From Paenalcaligenes suwonensis (lineage in GTDB: Bacteria; Pseudomonadota; Gammaproteobacteria; Burkholderiales; Burkholderiaceae_B): DNA of 64,000 nucleotides. The stretch lies in contig NZ_JAANPV010000001.1 of assembly GCF_011290505.1 (NCBI RefSeq), positions 496,001 through 560,000 of the forward strand, read 5' to 3'. A program made the translations under genes and the position numbers. Positions 9,059-17,769 of the stretch are shown in pieces. Below the pieces are notes generated by a model. That model had not been told where the DNA came from. It saw nothing but the letters and a program-made list of their open reading frames with translations, and did no database searches. Each line of letters starts with the position of its first letter. Position 1 is the first letter of the stretch.

Positions 9059-9757
9059 CTACTCGGCCATGTGCAGGATGTAACCGCGTCCATGCAAGGT
9101 CTTCACCAGTGGTTGTTGCGTATATTCGGTCAATTGCTTACGTAGCGCATAGACATGAGTACGCACGGTGTGATGCTCGGTTGCTCGCCCATCCCAGACT
9201 TGTTCTACCAATTGCTCATGACTAACGGGGCGGGGGTAGGCGCGCAGTAAAATGTCAAAAATCTTGGCACTATAACCGGTTAAGGTACCCACGGCTTTCT
9301 GCTGCACAAACACTGTGTAGGTGTCTGGGTCGAAGCTAATTTCTTTGAAATGCAGCAAGGGGTCGGTGGACACCGCACTGCGGCGGGCTAAGGCCTGTAC
9401 GCGTAAACTCAGCTCTTTAAGATCAAAAGGCTTTACCAGATAGTCGTCTACGCCCGCATTAAAGCCTTGGGTTTTATCGTCTATATGATCTTTGGCGGTA
9501 ATCAAAATAATGGGGGTGTTACAGCGCAGGTCGCGACGCACCCGTTGGCTAATCTCAAAACCATTAATGCCAGGCAACATCACATCCAGCACAATGACAT
9601 CGTAATGATTCGTGGCCAGCAGGTGCAATGCTGTTAAGCCGTCCGAGGCAAAATCAGGTAAGTATTGCGCTTCATTGAAGAACTCATACAGGTTCTCGGC
9701 CAAGGAAACATTGTCTTCAACAATTAACAAACGAATTTTGCCAAAATTTTGAGTCAT
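9059..9757 (-). CDS. OmpR-family response regulator (PmrA/QseB-like)
   Basis: A 232-residue DNA-binding response regulator. The receiver domain has the acidic pair in LIVEDN, phospho-acceptor Asp58 in VIVLDVMLPG and the conserved Lys109 in VKPF. The C-terminal winged helix (about 135-230) has the usual RTHVYALRKQL recognition-helix region and ends with GRGYIL. It begins 2 nt after the stop of the GT39 gene and is followed by its kinase after 6 nt, so it is co-transcribed with the envelope enzymes. The direct repeats at 14575-14612 upstream of the first gene are the likely target, which would make the operon autoregulated. Confidence 0.92.
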   Translation of the reverse strand: MTQNFGKIRLLIVEDNVSLAENLYEFFNEAQYLPDFASDGLTALHLLATNHYDVIVLDVMLPGINGFEISQRVRRDLRCNTPIILITAKDHIDDKTQGFNAGVDDYLVKPFDLKELSLRVQALARRSAVSTDPLLHFKEISFDPDTYTVFVQQKAVGTLTGYSAKIFDILLRAYPRPVSHEQLVEQVWDGRATEHHTVRTHVYALRKQLTEYTQQPLVKTLHGRGYILHMAE

Positions 9758-9759
9758 AT

Positions 9760-11223
9760 TCAGTGTGGCGAACGCATAAACAGTTGATAACGCTTCGAAT
9801 GGGCAATTGCAGTGTAATGCGCATCCGTGATGGTTTTTACTGTTTGTGTATCGTAGTTTGCAATAGCGATAAACCGAGGGGCGGTAGACTCGTTGTCGGC
9901 ATTAAACGTTGCCGCATCAAACGGGGCAGTACGCTCCTGACTATAAAACCGTGCGGAAAACGTAGGTTTATCGATGAAGTATAAGGTATCACTAGGGGTG
10001 GCACGTGCTAAAAATGCTTCTACTAATGGCTTATCAGTCTTGGTAATGGTGACATCGTGTAAGCTCAAGCCCATGAATACTAACCCAGCTACAGGTAGGA
10101 TCGCTGCACCTAAGGCTACCGTGCGTTGTAGTCCACGGCTAAAGGGTGGGCAGTAATACGCCGTGAGCATCGCCAGAGGTGCTAGACCTGGCAGTAAGTA
10201 AGTCCAGAGTATGTTGCCTGCTGCGGTGAAAAATAAGGCAGGAAACAACGCGGTGATGAACAAATAAATACTGCTGCTAGGTAGCTGTAGGAAAGCACGT
10301 AGTCCGTGTTGTCGCCATGCCTTCACGAGTAAGAAGGCGCTCAGCAAACCCCACGGAAACGTGGCAGGTAATAGCGACAGCCAAATACTAGCGGGGGCCG
10401 CTTTGTGTGCAGTGCCATACAAGTCACCTTGCCAACCGGGTACCAAAAAGCGGCTGAAGTGTTCACCTATGATGAAGTAATCCAAGAATCCGGGTGTTTT
10501 TAGTTCTGCCAGTATGTACCACGGTAGTGATAACAGGCAAAACAGCACAATACCGCTGAACCACGGTAGGCGTTTCAGTAGTTGGGCCACAAAAGCACGT
10601 CTGAAAAAAGCAAGAATAACTAATGGGGCGAAGCAGAACACTAGTGCCAATGGCCCCTTGGCGAGCATGCCTAGACTCAGCCCCACAAAAAATGCCCAGC
10701 CCCATTGTCTAGAAGGCTGGTAGGCCAGATGTAGTAAGGACACCAAGCTTAGGGTTAGGCCTAGGTTTAAATAGGGATCAGTCAGCACGGCACCGGCGTT
10801 GCTAAAGCTTAAACACATGGTGTTATAGAGCAATGCTGCCAGTAACGGTGTGAGTGATTCTTCGTGATTAGGGCGCGGCTGCAGCAGCATCAGGCATCGG
10901 GTGCCGTGCATAATCAATGCGGTGATGACAAGGTTTACTAGCCACGACGGTAGCCTGCCGGTGAACTCGTTAATGCCAAATAGCTTGAATGAAAGCGCTT
11001 GTGCCCAAAAGGATAGCGGTGGTTTGCCCCAGAAAGGCACGCCGGGTGAAAACCATGGCGTAATCCAATCGTTACTTTGTGCCATGATTTGGGCAATAGC
11101 CGCATAACGGGGTTCAGAGCTGTCCGCATAAGGCAGTGCCCACATCACGAGCAATTGGGTGCCTAGTGTGAACAGCAGTAGCACCCATAAGAGTCGCGAT
11201 GTGCTGTTAGATGTGTGAGGCAT
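9760..11223 (-). CDS. GT-C glycosyltransferase, ArnT/PMT-like (GT39/GT83)
   Basis: An inner-membrane GT-C fold enzyme that transfers a sugar from a polyprenyl phosphate carrier to an envelope acceptor on the periplasmic side. About 11 hydrophobic segments are visible. The first periplasmic loop has SSEPRYAAIAQIM followed by WGKPPLSFW, matching the D/E-x-R-Y and KPPL motifs of ArnT. At about 487 residues it is shorter than ArnT (about 550). I chose ATG 11223, which starts the conserved region and overlaps the previous gene by 17 bp; the frame is open to 11277. With the upstream GT2 and GtrA genes it makes a complete synthesis, flipping and transfer set. The sugar is not readable. Confidence 0.85.
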   Translation of the reverse strand: MPHTSNSTSRLLWVLLLFTLGTQLLVMWALPYADSSEPRYAAIAQIMAQSNDWITPWFSPGVPFWGKPPLSFWAQALSFKLFGINEFTGRLPSWLVNLVITALIMHGTRCLMLLQPRPNHEESLTPLLAALLYNTMCLSFSNAGAVLTDPYLNLGLTLSLVSLLHLAYQPSRQWGWAFFVGLSLGMLAKGPLALVFCFAPLVILAFFRRAFVAQLLKRLPWFSGIVLFCLLSLPWYILAELKTPGFLDYFIIGEHFSRFLVPGWQGDLYGTAHKAAPASIWLSLLPATFPWGLLSAFLLVKAWRQHGLRAFLQLPSSSIYLFITALFPALFFTAAGNILWTYLLPGLAPLAMLTAYYCPPFSRGLQRTVALGAAILPVAGLVFMGLSLHDVTITKTDKPLVEAFLARATPSDTLYFIDKPTFSARFYSQERTAPFDAATFNADNESTAPRFIAIANYDTQTVKTITDAHYTAIAHSKRYQLFMRSPH

Positions 11224-12232
11224 GTTTGTAATCGTGTTGGTAAGCAGGCAACAAGGGTGTGTCGGCACCAATGACACTTTTAATCAGAAACACGGGACGC
11301 TGTTTGGTCTCTAAATACGCTTTACCTACATAGTCGCCCACTAAGCCCAAGGCGCTTAATTGCAACCCACTAAACAACCCCAACAACAAGATGCCCAGTG
11401 TGAGGGTAGACACGGGAGTGCCCATATACAGATGCTCTACCAGCAACCAGACGCCGGTGAGTAAACTGCCCAAACAAATCAGTAGGCCGCAGAGCAAGAT
11501 CATGCGCAGCGGAGCCGATGAAAACGAGGTAATACCATCTAGTGCTAGGTTGCACAGATGCAGGTAATTCCATTTGCTTTGACCTGCAGGACGTGGGGCG
11601 CGGTCGTACTCAATCACATGAGTCGTGAAGCCCACCCAAGCAAATAACCCTTTGTTATAGCGGTTGCGCTCAGGTAATTGCAAAATGGCATCGATCACTT
11701 GTCTGGACATTAATCGGAAGTCGCCCGTGTCCGCAGGAATGCTAATACTGCTCACACGGTTTAGCAGGCGGTAATACAGGTGTGCTGTGCTGCGTTTTAG
11801 CCATGAGTCCCCTTGGCGGGTACGACGTTTCATGGTGACCACATCGGCGCCAGCGGCCCAGGCTAAGACCATTTCTGGAATCAGCTCTGGTGGGTCTTGT
11901 AGGTCGGCGTCCATGACGATCACGGCATCACCACGACAGTGTTCTAAACCAGCGCTTACGGCGGCTTCTTTACCAAAGTTGCGGCTCAGGACCACGATGC
12001 GCAATGGTTGTCCTTGGGCTACAGCTTGTCGCAGTAGGGTAAGGCTGTTGTCTTGACTGCCATCGTCCACAAAGACGATTTCGTGGCGTAAGCCCGTAGT
12101 TTGCAAAATGGCAAGCAAGCGAGGAATCAGTAAAGGCAATACAGCAGCTTCGTTATAAAGTGGGATCACTACACTCAGCAATTTTGCTGATGAGGTGTGT
12201 AGTGTTCTCCACGGTTCAGCAGGAGCGTTCAT
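11207..12232 (-). CDS. GT2 polyprenyl-phosphate glycosyltransferase (GtrB/DPM1-like)
   Basis: A family 2 glycosyltransferase that loads a sugar onto undecaprenyl phosphate at the cytoplasmic face. The catalytic domain shows VVIPLYNEAAVLP at the start, FVDDGSQDNS (nucleotide binding), VMDADLQDPPE (the DxD-type metal site) and the NRYNKGLFAWVGF segment. Two C-terminal transmembrane helices follow (about residues 245-270 and 280-305), as in GtrB and ArnC. The ATG at 12232 is preceded by AGAGGA with 9-nt spacing and is preferred over the longer frame from 12274. It overlaps gtrA by 17 bp. Confidence 0.9.
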   Translation of the reverse strand: MNAPAEPWRTLHTSSAKLLSVVIPLYNEAAVLPLLIPRLLAILQTTGLRHEIVFVDDGSQDNSLTLLRQAVAQGQPLRIVVLSRNFGKEAAVSAGLEHCRGDAVIVMDADLQDPPELIPEMVLAWAAGADVVTMKRRTRQGDSWLKRSTAHLYYRLLNRVSSISIPADTGDFRLMSRQVIDAILQLPERNRYNKGLFAWVGFTTHVIEYDRAPRPAGQSKWNYLHLCNLALDGITSFSSAPLRMILLCGLLICLGSLLTGVWLLVEHLYMGTPVSTLTLGILLLGLFSGLQLSALGLVGDYVGKAYLETKQRPVFLIKSVIGADTPLLPAYQHDYKHASHI

Positions 12233-12668
12233 GAAAGATGATCCTCTGATAAGCAAATAAATTAAGAGTGGCAAGGCTGGCGCTTGTTAACGCTTGTAGT
12301 AATAACGGTTGGAGCGTGGGTAGCAGTACCGATAGCCACTGAAAAATAAGTGAGTTCAATGCAATGTTGGTGCTAACCAGCAGCAGGTATCGCACTACGG
12401 CTGAGCGGTGTGTGCGGGTGCTGCGGTAGACCAAATGGTATTGGCACATATAGTTCAGTACGGCACCACTTAACGCTCCTATAAATGTGGCGGTTTGGGC
12501 GGGGACAGCATGCTGCAATAAGCCATAAAACACGCATATATGCAGCAGCGTCGCCGTCGCACTACTCAGCAGCGACGCTGAAAGAGTGGGAATAAGAGTT
12601 CTGAACATCGTGGGTGTGAGGTATGGTGTAGCTGCGTGTGTCATACATGTAGGTGGGCCATAATGCAT
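12216..12668 (-). CDS. GtrA-family membrane protein (putative lipid-linked sugar flippase)
   Basis: A small membrane protein (150 residues as drawn) with four hydrophobic helices, matching the GtrA/DPMS family that is thought to move polyprenyl-phosphate-linked sugars across the inner membrane. The family signature GALSGAVLNYMCQYHLVYR is present in the middle and the last helix ends with LNLFAYQRIIF. The conserved part begins at MFRTLIP (ATG 12608), which is a likely alternative start; the start drawn follows AAGG. The gene overlaps the sulfatase gene upstream and the GT2 gene downstream, so translation of all three is coupled. Confidence 0.82.
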   Translation of the reverse strand: MHYGPPTCMTHAATPYLTPTMFRTLIPTLSASLLSSATATLLHICVFYGLLQHAVPAQTATFIGALSGAVLNYMCQYHLVYRSTRTHRSAVVRYLLLVSTNIALNSLIFQWLSVLLPTLQPLLLQALTSASLATLNLFAYQRIIFHERSC

Positions 12669-14496
12669 AAGCCTTGGCGATATCCAATGCTTGTTGGCGC
12701 GTGTCTACAGTTTGATAGTCGGCAGGTGCGGCATAGGTGAACTGGCGATGTTTTTTGCCGGGTTCCAATACCGTGAGTAAATCGTTATGCAGATAACCAA
12801 AGTTCTCGCCATATTGCATAATGGCGCGCGATACCGTCTGGCGTTTGGTTAAATCTTGACCAATCATGGGGTGCACAATAGAGGCATCCGCCAATGACAG
12901 CAGGGTGACCGGTAAATCAATCTGGCTAATAATGCGGTCATCTTGGCGTGCAGCAATAGAGCCACCCAAAATCAGTGCAGGAATATGGAAGTGACGCAGT
13001 GGGATGGCATCAGCCCCCCCTACACGGGCGTCGTGGTCAGCGGCAACGAGAAACACGGTGTTCTCCCAGTAGTCCTGTTGCTTAGCGCGTTCAAAAAACT
13101 GCCCAATGGCCCAATCGGCATAACGTACGGTATTTTGCACGCTAGCGGGCTCACCTTCAGGGGTGATACGTCCTGTGGGGTACTCCCACGGCGAGTGGTT
13201 GCTGACCGAAAAGGCTAAGCATAGTGTGGGCGTATCGTTAGCTTGGCTTAGTACTTCATGTACTTTGCTGAACATGTCTTCGTCGCTCGCACCCCATGTG
13301 CCTACAAAGGCAGGGTCTTTGAACTGCGCACGTTCGTGTAGCTCATCAAAGCCATTGCCCATGAAAAAGCCTTTCATGTTGTCGAAGTGCGCTTCACCAC
13401 CGTAAATAAAATGCGAACGGTAGTTTAAGGATTTCAGCCCTTGCGCCAGCGTAAAGAAGTTTTGTTGCGCACCAGATAGGCGCAATACGGCATCCGAGGC
13501 AGAAGGGGGGAAGCCGCATACCAAAGCCTCTAAACCACGTACCGAACGAGTGCCTGTGGCATAGGCACGGCGGAAGTTCCAGCCTTCTTGGGACAATTTG
13601 TCTAAGTTGGGGGTAAGGTCCTGACCACCTAAATTACCCACAAACTGTGCACCCAAACTTTCTTCCACAATGATGACGATATTCAGCGGTCTAGTGTGGG
13701 AATGGTTGGCGATTTGCTGGTGCAGGCTAGGGAGCTCGGGGCTATGCACCGGAATACCGGCTTGCTCTAACACCAAGCGTTGCATATCGGCTTCGGGCAT
13801 GTCGCCAAACAGTTCAGCCGCAGAACGTTCGTTTTTCAGGCTGTATAAGGCGTAGGCGACATTATAAATAGAGTTCAGTGCCAAACTGTTCAGCAGGCAA
13901 TCACCACAATAGGCAACGGTAGAGGGGTTGAGGGGGCGATGACGTAGTGTGCCGCGAATTGCCAGAAAGGTGAGGGCAGCACCGACTAGGCTTAAACCTA
14001 TGGCAGCCAACCACCCAAAAGACTGGGCGCCTGCAACGGTGCGACCAAAAATTGAAACCCCCACATAGCACAGCACAGCGAGCAGTACTAAGGCGGCAAT
14101 CACGGGCAGTTTATAGCCCTGCCACAACATGCCAGCAACTTCTTTGGGGTGTTTGAGGTAATCGGTGTACAGCCGGTTAGGGCGGCGCACATCGTATTCC
14201 ATAATAAATTGCACGCTGGACAGCTCGGGCAAGAGTATAAGCAACCACATGGCACTTAAGTACACAGCATTCACTTGCTGGGCGAACAGCACGTCGTTAA
14301 ACCATGGCGCCAGCAGCAAAGGTATTGCAACCGCAAAACCCACGGTGGTGGTATCCACGCGCAGACCGCCTAGCATGATGGGAAACACCCCCCCCGCTTT
14401 GTGAACGCGCTTGTATTGCCAAGCACTGAGCATCAGTCTAGAAAGGCTTAGGCAGACATAAGTGCTAATGCTGAAAAGTAGAATTTGCCAATACAT
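12562..14496 (-). CDS. LTA-synthase-type sulfatase / phosphoglycerol or phosphoethanolamine transferase
   Basis: First gene of the envelope operon. The 644-residue product has an N-terminal block of about five transmembrane helices (to about residue 190) and a large periplasmic alkaline-phosphatase-fold domain of the LtaS/MdoB family. Metal and catalytic motifs are visible: IVIIVEES, the nucleophile region YATGTRSVRG, FSVSNHSPW and VAADHDARVGG. Members transfer phosphoglycerol or phosphoethanolamine to glucans, lipid A or other envelope glycans. The gene pairs with an embedded two-component system in the manner of pmrCAB, where an alkaline-phosphatase-fold transferase precedes the regulator genes. 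The precise donor is not readable. Confidence 0.85.
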   Translation of the reverse strand: MYWQILLFSISTYVCLSLSRLMLSAWQYKRVHKAGGVFPIMLGGLRVDTTTVGFAVAIPLLLAPWFNDVLFAQQVNAVYLSAMWLLILLPELSSVQFIMEYDVRRPNRLYTDYLKHPKEVAGMLWQGYKLPVIAALVLLAVLCYVGVSIFGRTVAGAQSFGWLAAIGLSLVGAALTFLAIRGTLRHRPLNPSTVAYCGDCLLNSLALNSIYNVAYALYSLKNERSAAELFGDMPEADMQRLVLEQAGIPVHSPELPSLHQQIANHSHTRPLNIVIIVEESLGAQFVGNLGGQDLTPNLDKLSQEGWNFRRAYATGTRSVRGLEALVCGFPPSASDAVLRLSGAQQNFFTLAQGLKSLNYRSHFIYGGEAHFDNMKGFFMGNGFDELHERAQFKDPAFVGTWGASDEDMFSKVHEVLSQANDTPTLCLAFSVSNHSPWEYPTGRITPEGEPASVQNTVRYADWAIGQFFERAKQQDYWENTVFLVAADHDARVGGADAIPLRHFHIPALILGGSIAARQDDRIISQIDLPVTLLSLADASIVHPMIGQDLTKRQTVSRAIMQYGENFGYLHNDLLTVLEPGKKHRQFTYAAPADYQTVDTRQQALDIAKAYALWPTYMYDTRSYTIPHTHDVQNSYSHSFSVAAE

Positions 14497-14556
14497 AGTG
14501 TGTGATGTCTCGTCTTGTAGGCTGAGTAAGCAGCGTGATCAGGAGAAAGTAGGCAA

Positions 14557-14562
14557 ATTGTA
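14557..14562 (-). promoter_or_regulatory. Probable -10 of the envelope operon
   Basis: TACAAT on the minus strand, with no good -35 at 17 nt, as expected of a promoter that needs an activator. It predicts transcription from about 14550 and a leader of roughly 54 nt. Confidence 0.5.
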
Positions 14563-14574
14563 GAAAGCAGCTTG

Positions 14575-14612
14575 ATCAGGATTTATCAAGCAAACATCAA
14601 GATTTCATCAAA
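14575..14612 (-). promoter_or_regulatory. Tandem PmrA/OmpR-type response-regulator boxes
   Basis: Read on the minus strand, the hexamers TTTGAT, CTTGAT and CTTGAT follow each other with 5-nt gaps (an exact 11-nt period), and a fourth, CCTGAT, follows after 4 nt. The 6+5 spacing is what OmpR-family regulators recognise, and the sequence is close to the PmrA box (YTTAAK-N5-YTTAAK). The array sits about 23 nt upstream of a TACAAT -10 hexamer (14557-14562), where it would cover a missing -35. Confidence 0.65.
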
Positions 14613-14779
14613 CTGGTGGGTTTATAGGGCTGGTCTGGTTAGTAGATGTTTCAAATAGCGAAAGCATGGTGCTTTGCAGTGGTTCTGTGCGGCATGAAAA
14701 TAGAGGGCGGTGTGGCATACCACAACAAAAAAACACAGCGCCCAACCAGAATGTGAATAGTGGCTTAAAATAACGTTTC

Positions 14780-14804
14780 AGCAGGCGGTAGAACGTCTGC
14801 TTTT
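14780..14804 (+). promoter_or_regulatory. Terminator-like hairpin in the gltX leader
   Basis: AGCAGGCG (14780-14787) pairs with CGTCTGCT (14794-14801) around GTAGAA and is followed by TTTT. It lies only 25 nt before the gltX start, so it may act as an attenuator or end an upstream transcript. Confidence 0.45.
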
Positions 14805-14829
14805 ATTTGGTAATTACGTTGAAATCGCT

Positions 14830-16233
14830 ATGACCACCTCTACTGTTAGAACACGTTTTGCTCCTTCTCCTACTGGCTTCTTGCACTTGGGCGGGGCTAG
14901 AACAGCCTTGTTTTCTTGGGCATTCGCACGCCACCACAAAGGTACTTTTGTGCTGCGTATTGAAGATACGGACTTAGAGCGTTCTACACCCGAGGCAGTG
15001 CAAGCCATTATTGATGGTATGAGCTGGTTGGGCATGCATGCCGATGAAGGCCCGTTCTACCAAATGCAACGCATAGCGCGTTACCAAGAAATCATTGCGC
15101 AGATGCTGGAAAACGGCACGGCTTACCATTGCTACAGCACGCCAGAAGAAGTAGAAGTCATGCGTGAAAAAGCACGGGCGCTGGGTATGAAACCCCGTTA
15201 CGACGGTACATGGCGTCCCGAAGCAGGTAAAACTCTGCCAGCCATTCCTGCTGACCGTAAACCTGTGGTGCGTTTCAAATGCCCACAAGAGGGCGCAACA
15301 TCGTGGGACGATATGGTGAAAGGCCGTATCAGCTTCAGCAATTCTGAGCTAGATGACCTGATTATTGCGCGTCCAGACGGCACACCTACCTACAACTTCT
15401 GCGTAGTGGTAGATGATTGGGACATGAACATCACCCACGTTATCCGTGGTGATGATCACGTGAATAACACGCCACGCCAGATCACTATTTTGCAAGCGTT
15501 GGGCGCTACAGTGCCTGAGTACGGCCATGTGCCTATGATCCTGGGTCCAGACGGTGAAAAACTGTCTAAACGCCATGGTGCGGTCAATATCATGGATTAT
15601 GACACTCAAGGTTACTTGCCTGATGCCATGGTGAACTACTTGGCACGTTTGGGTTGGAGCCACGGCGATAACGAACTGTTCTCCCGTGAGCAGTTGATTG
15701 AGTGGTTTGATACCCGTAGCTTGAGTCGTTCTGCCTCTCAGTGGGACCCTAAAAAACTGAACTGGGTGAATGCGCATTACATCAAGCAAATGGATAACGA
15801 GGCCTTGGCCGCCGTTGTGGCACCACGCGTGTTGAAGTTAGACCCCGCTGCGAACGTCAGTCAATTAGCGGACGTCTTAGCGCTGATTAAAGACCGCGCT
15901 GAAACCTTGAATGATTTGGCAGAAGGCGCATTGCTGTTTTGCAGTGCTTTTGAAGCAGCCCCTGCTGAACTTCAAGCAGAAGTGTTGACGGAAGAATCCC
16001 GCGCCGTTTTGAAGACTTTCGCTGAAAAAGCTGCCGCATTGCCAGAGTGGAATACAGAAGCCTTGGCCCAAGTGATTAAAGACACCTTGGAAGCCTGCGG
16101 TATCAAAATGCCAAAACTGGGTATCCCGTTGCGTGTAGCGGTGACAGGCCGCAAACAAACTCCGGCTCTTGATGCTGTCTTGGCATTGTTAGGTCGCGAA
16201 CAAGTGCTGGCACGTTTGGCTCAAGTCGGCTAA
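14830..16233 (+). CDS. gltX: Glutamate--tRNA ligase
   Basis: A class I aminoacyl-tRNA synthetase that charges tRNA-Glu, 467 residues as usual for the bacterial enzyme. The HIGH-type signature is seen in [11 protein letters not shown] (residues 12-22) and the KMSKS loop as KLSKRHG (244-250). The C-terminal anticodon-binding region is complete and ends near VLARLAQVG. The ribosome-binding site is weak. The gene is monocistronic: a terminator follows, and the divergent neighbour is the envelope operon. Confidence 0.97.
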   Translation: MTTSTVRTRFAPSPTGFLHLGGARTALFSWAFARHHKGTFVLRIEDTDLERSTPEAVQAIIDGMSWLGMHADEGPFYQMQRIARYQEIIAQMLENGTAYHCYSTPEEVEVMREKARALGMKPRYDGTWRPEAGKTLPAIPADRKPVVRFKCPQEGATSWDDMVKGRISFSNSELDDLIIARPDGTPTYNFCVVVDDWDMNITHVIRGDDHVNNTPRQITILQALGATVPEYGHVPMILGPDGEKLSKRHGAVNIMDYDTQGYLPDAMVNYLARLGWSHGDNELFSREQLIEWFDTRSLSRSASQWDPKKLNWVNAHYIKQMDNEALAAVVAPRVLKLDPAANVSQLADVLALIKDRAETLNDLAEGALLFCSAFEAAPAELQAEVLTEESRAVLKTFAEKAAALPEWNTEALAQVIKDTLEACGIKMPKLGIPLRVAVTGRKQTPALDAVLALLGREQVLARLAQVG

Positions 16234-16266
16234 CACGTTGTCTTTTTGCTGTAGCCGGCAAACTGC

Positions 16267-16301
16267 AAAACCCCATCTTTATGAATAAAGATGGGGTTTT
16301 T
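16267..16301 (+). terminator. Intrinsic terminator of gltX
   Basis: Perfect 15-bp stem AAAACCCCATCTTTA (16267-16281) / TAAAGATGGGGTTTT (16286-16300), loop TGAA, T-run included in the stem end. Confidence 0.93.
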
Positions 16302-16420
16302 GTTTAGCGATTCAGACTAGATGGAAATAAGGGAATAAACCACCAATTGCAATGCGTGACTTGGTGGTAGCATAGCGCGACCCCAATTACGTACCTGTTA
16401 TCACCTAGGAGCATTGTGCA

Positions 16421-17635
16421 ATGCAGGTTGATTCTTTCCATAGCTTTACGCTGACTATTTTGTTGCTGTTTATTGGTAAGGGACTGGTAGCCCGCATCAA
16501 TTTTTTACGTGCTTACAGCATTCCCGAATCCTTAGTGGGTGGATTGTTGTGTGCGGTAGCGACGTGCATTATTTTTTACGGCATGGGGCTCACCATTAAT
16601 TTTGATTTGCAGCTGCGTGATGTGTTGTTGCTGTATTTCTTTGCGGGTATAGGCCTTAATACCGATATTCGTTCGTTGGCCAGTGGGGGGCGTCCATTGG
16701 TGGTGCTAACCGCGTTATCAGTATGTTTTATGGTGCTGCAAAACATGACCGGTATGGGGTTGGCACAAGTGTTTGGCCTGGACCCACGCGCCGGGCTAAT
16801 GTTGGGCTCTATTTCGCTAACGGGTGGTGTAGGCACGACCTTATCGTGGACGGAGTTCTTCACCGACACCTTGGGTATTGCGAATGCTAAAGAGCTGGGT
16901 TTGGCGGCCAATACCATAGGTTTAATTTCAGCTTGTGTGATTGGCGGTCCCATTGCGGCGGCATTGATAGGTAAATACAAACTTACTCCTTCCGACAACG
17001 TCGAGCTGGAAGTAGGGAGTATGCATAAGGAAGAAAAAGTAGCGCGTATTGATTACTACGGTGTTTTGATGGCGCTATTTTGGTTGAATATGGCTTTGAT
17101 TCTCGGCAGTTTTATTAACGAAGGGTTAGCGAAAAGCCCCGTAGTGCTGCCTGAGTTTGTAGGCTGTTTGGTTGCGGGTATTGTGATCCGAGCCCTAGGC
17201 ACACTAAGCACATTGCAACGTCAGGGTAGGATGTGGCGGTGGCCCATTATGCAACCTGGTTTAGCGTTGATTTCAGACATTTGTCTGGGAGGCTTTATCA
17301 CCATGGCATTGATGGGCTTACAGTTGTGGACATTGCAGCCAGTGCTGGGTTTTATGCTGGTATGTATGTTGATACAGGTCGCCTTGGTGGTGCTGTATAT
17401 TTTTGTGGTGGTCTTTAGAGTAATGGGTAAAGACTACGAGTCTGCGGTGATGTGTGCAGGCTTTGGGGGGATCACACTAGGTTCTACCGCGACGGCCATT
17501 GCCAACATGACAGCCGTAACACAACAATACGGCGCCGCCCACAGGGCATTTATTGTTGTGCCTTTAGTGTGTGGTTTCTTTATTGACTTGGCGAATGCCT
17601 TGGTGATTGGGGTAATGGTGAACTTCACGCCATAG
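16421..17635 (+). CDS. gltS: Sodium/glutamate symporter
   Basis: An inner-membrane carrier of the ESS family that imports glutamate with sodium. The 404 residues form about ten to twelve helices and match GltS throughout: FHSFTLTILLLFIGKGL at the start, PESLVGG near residue 30, the re-entrant motif SLTGGVGTTLSWTEFF near 127-142 and the paired GFGGITLGSTATAIANM near 347-363. Placement after gltX puts glutamate uptake beside glutamyl-tRNA charging. A likely ribosome-binding site (TAGGAG) precedes the ATG at 16421. Confidence 0.94.
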   Translation: MQVDSFHSFTLTILLLFIGKGLVARINFLRAYSIPESLVGGLLCAVATCIIFYGMGLTINFDLQLRDVLLLYFFAGIGLNTDIRSLASGGRPLVVLTALSVCFMVLQNMTGMGLAQVFGLDPRAGLMLGSISLTGGVGTTLSWTEFFTDTLGIANAKELGLAANTIGLISACVIGGPIAAALIGKYKLTPSDNVELEVGSMHKEEKVARIDYYGVLMALFWLNMALILGSFINEGLAKSPVVLPEFVGCLVAGIVIRALGTLSTLQRQGRMWRWPIMQPGLALISDICLGGFITMALMGLQLWTLQPVLGFMLVCMLIQVALVVLYIFVVVFRVMGKDYESAVMCAGFGGITLGSTATAIANMTAVTQQYGAAHRAFIVVPLVCGFFIDLANALVIGVMVNFTP

Positions 17636-17707
17636 TTGATAATGAGAACTGTTGCGTTTACCCGCCAAATGTGGGGGTTAAGTAGCTAATACGCTCACAG
17701 AATCCGT

Positions 17708-17727
17708 AATAAGAATTACTATCATTA
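17708..17727 (+). promoter_or_regulatory. Putative Fur box
   Basis: The A/T-rich run AATAAGAATTACTATCATT resembles three consecutive NATWAT hexamers of the Fur consensus. It lies 43-62 nt upstream of the GTG start of a siderophore receptor, as expected for iron repression. Confidence 0.6.
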
Positions 17728-17769
17728 ACAATTATGTTGATGTACAGTGATTTTTACCTAGGGATTATC

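Larger units (their letters stand above)
14497..14829. promoter_or_regulatory. Divergent control region, envelope operon / gltX
   Basis: The 333-nt gap holds the envelope-operon promoter (direct repeats and a -10 listed separately) and the gltX leader with a terminator-like hairpin. No RNA gene or small ORF is convincing. A second GATCAGG copy lies at 14537-14543, outside the main repeat array. Confidence 0.6.

Noticed and set aside
17734-17769. ATG start for the siderophore receptor
   Set aside because: It is directly next to the Fur-like site, and the added residues disturb an otherwise ideal signal peptide.
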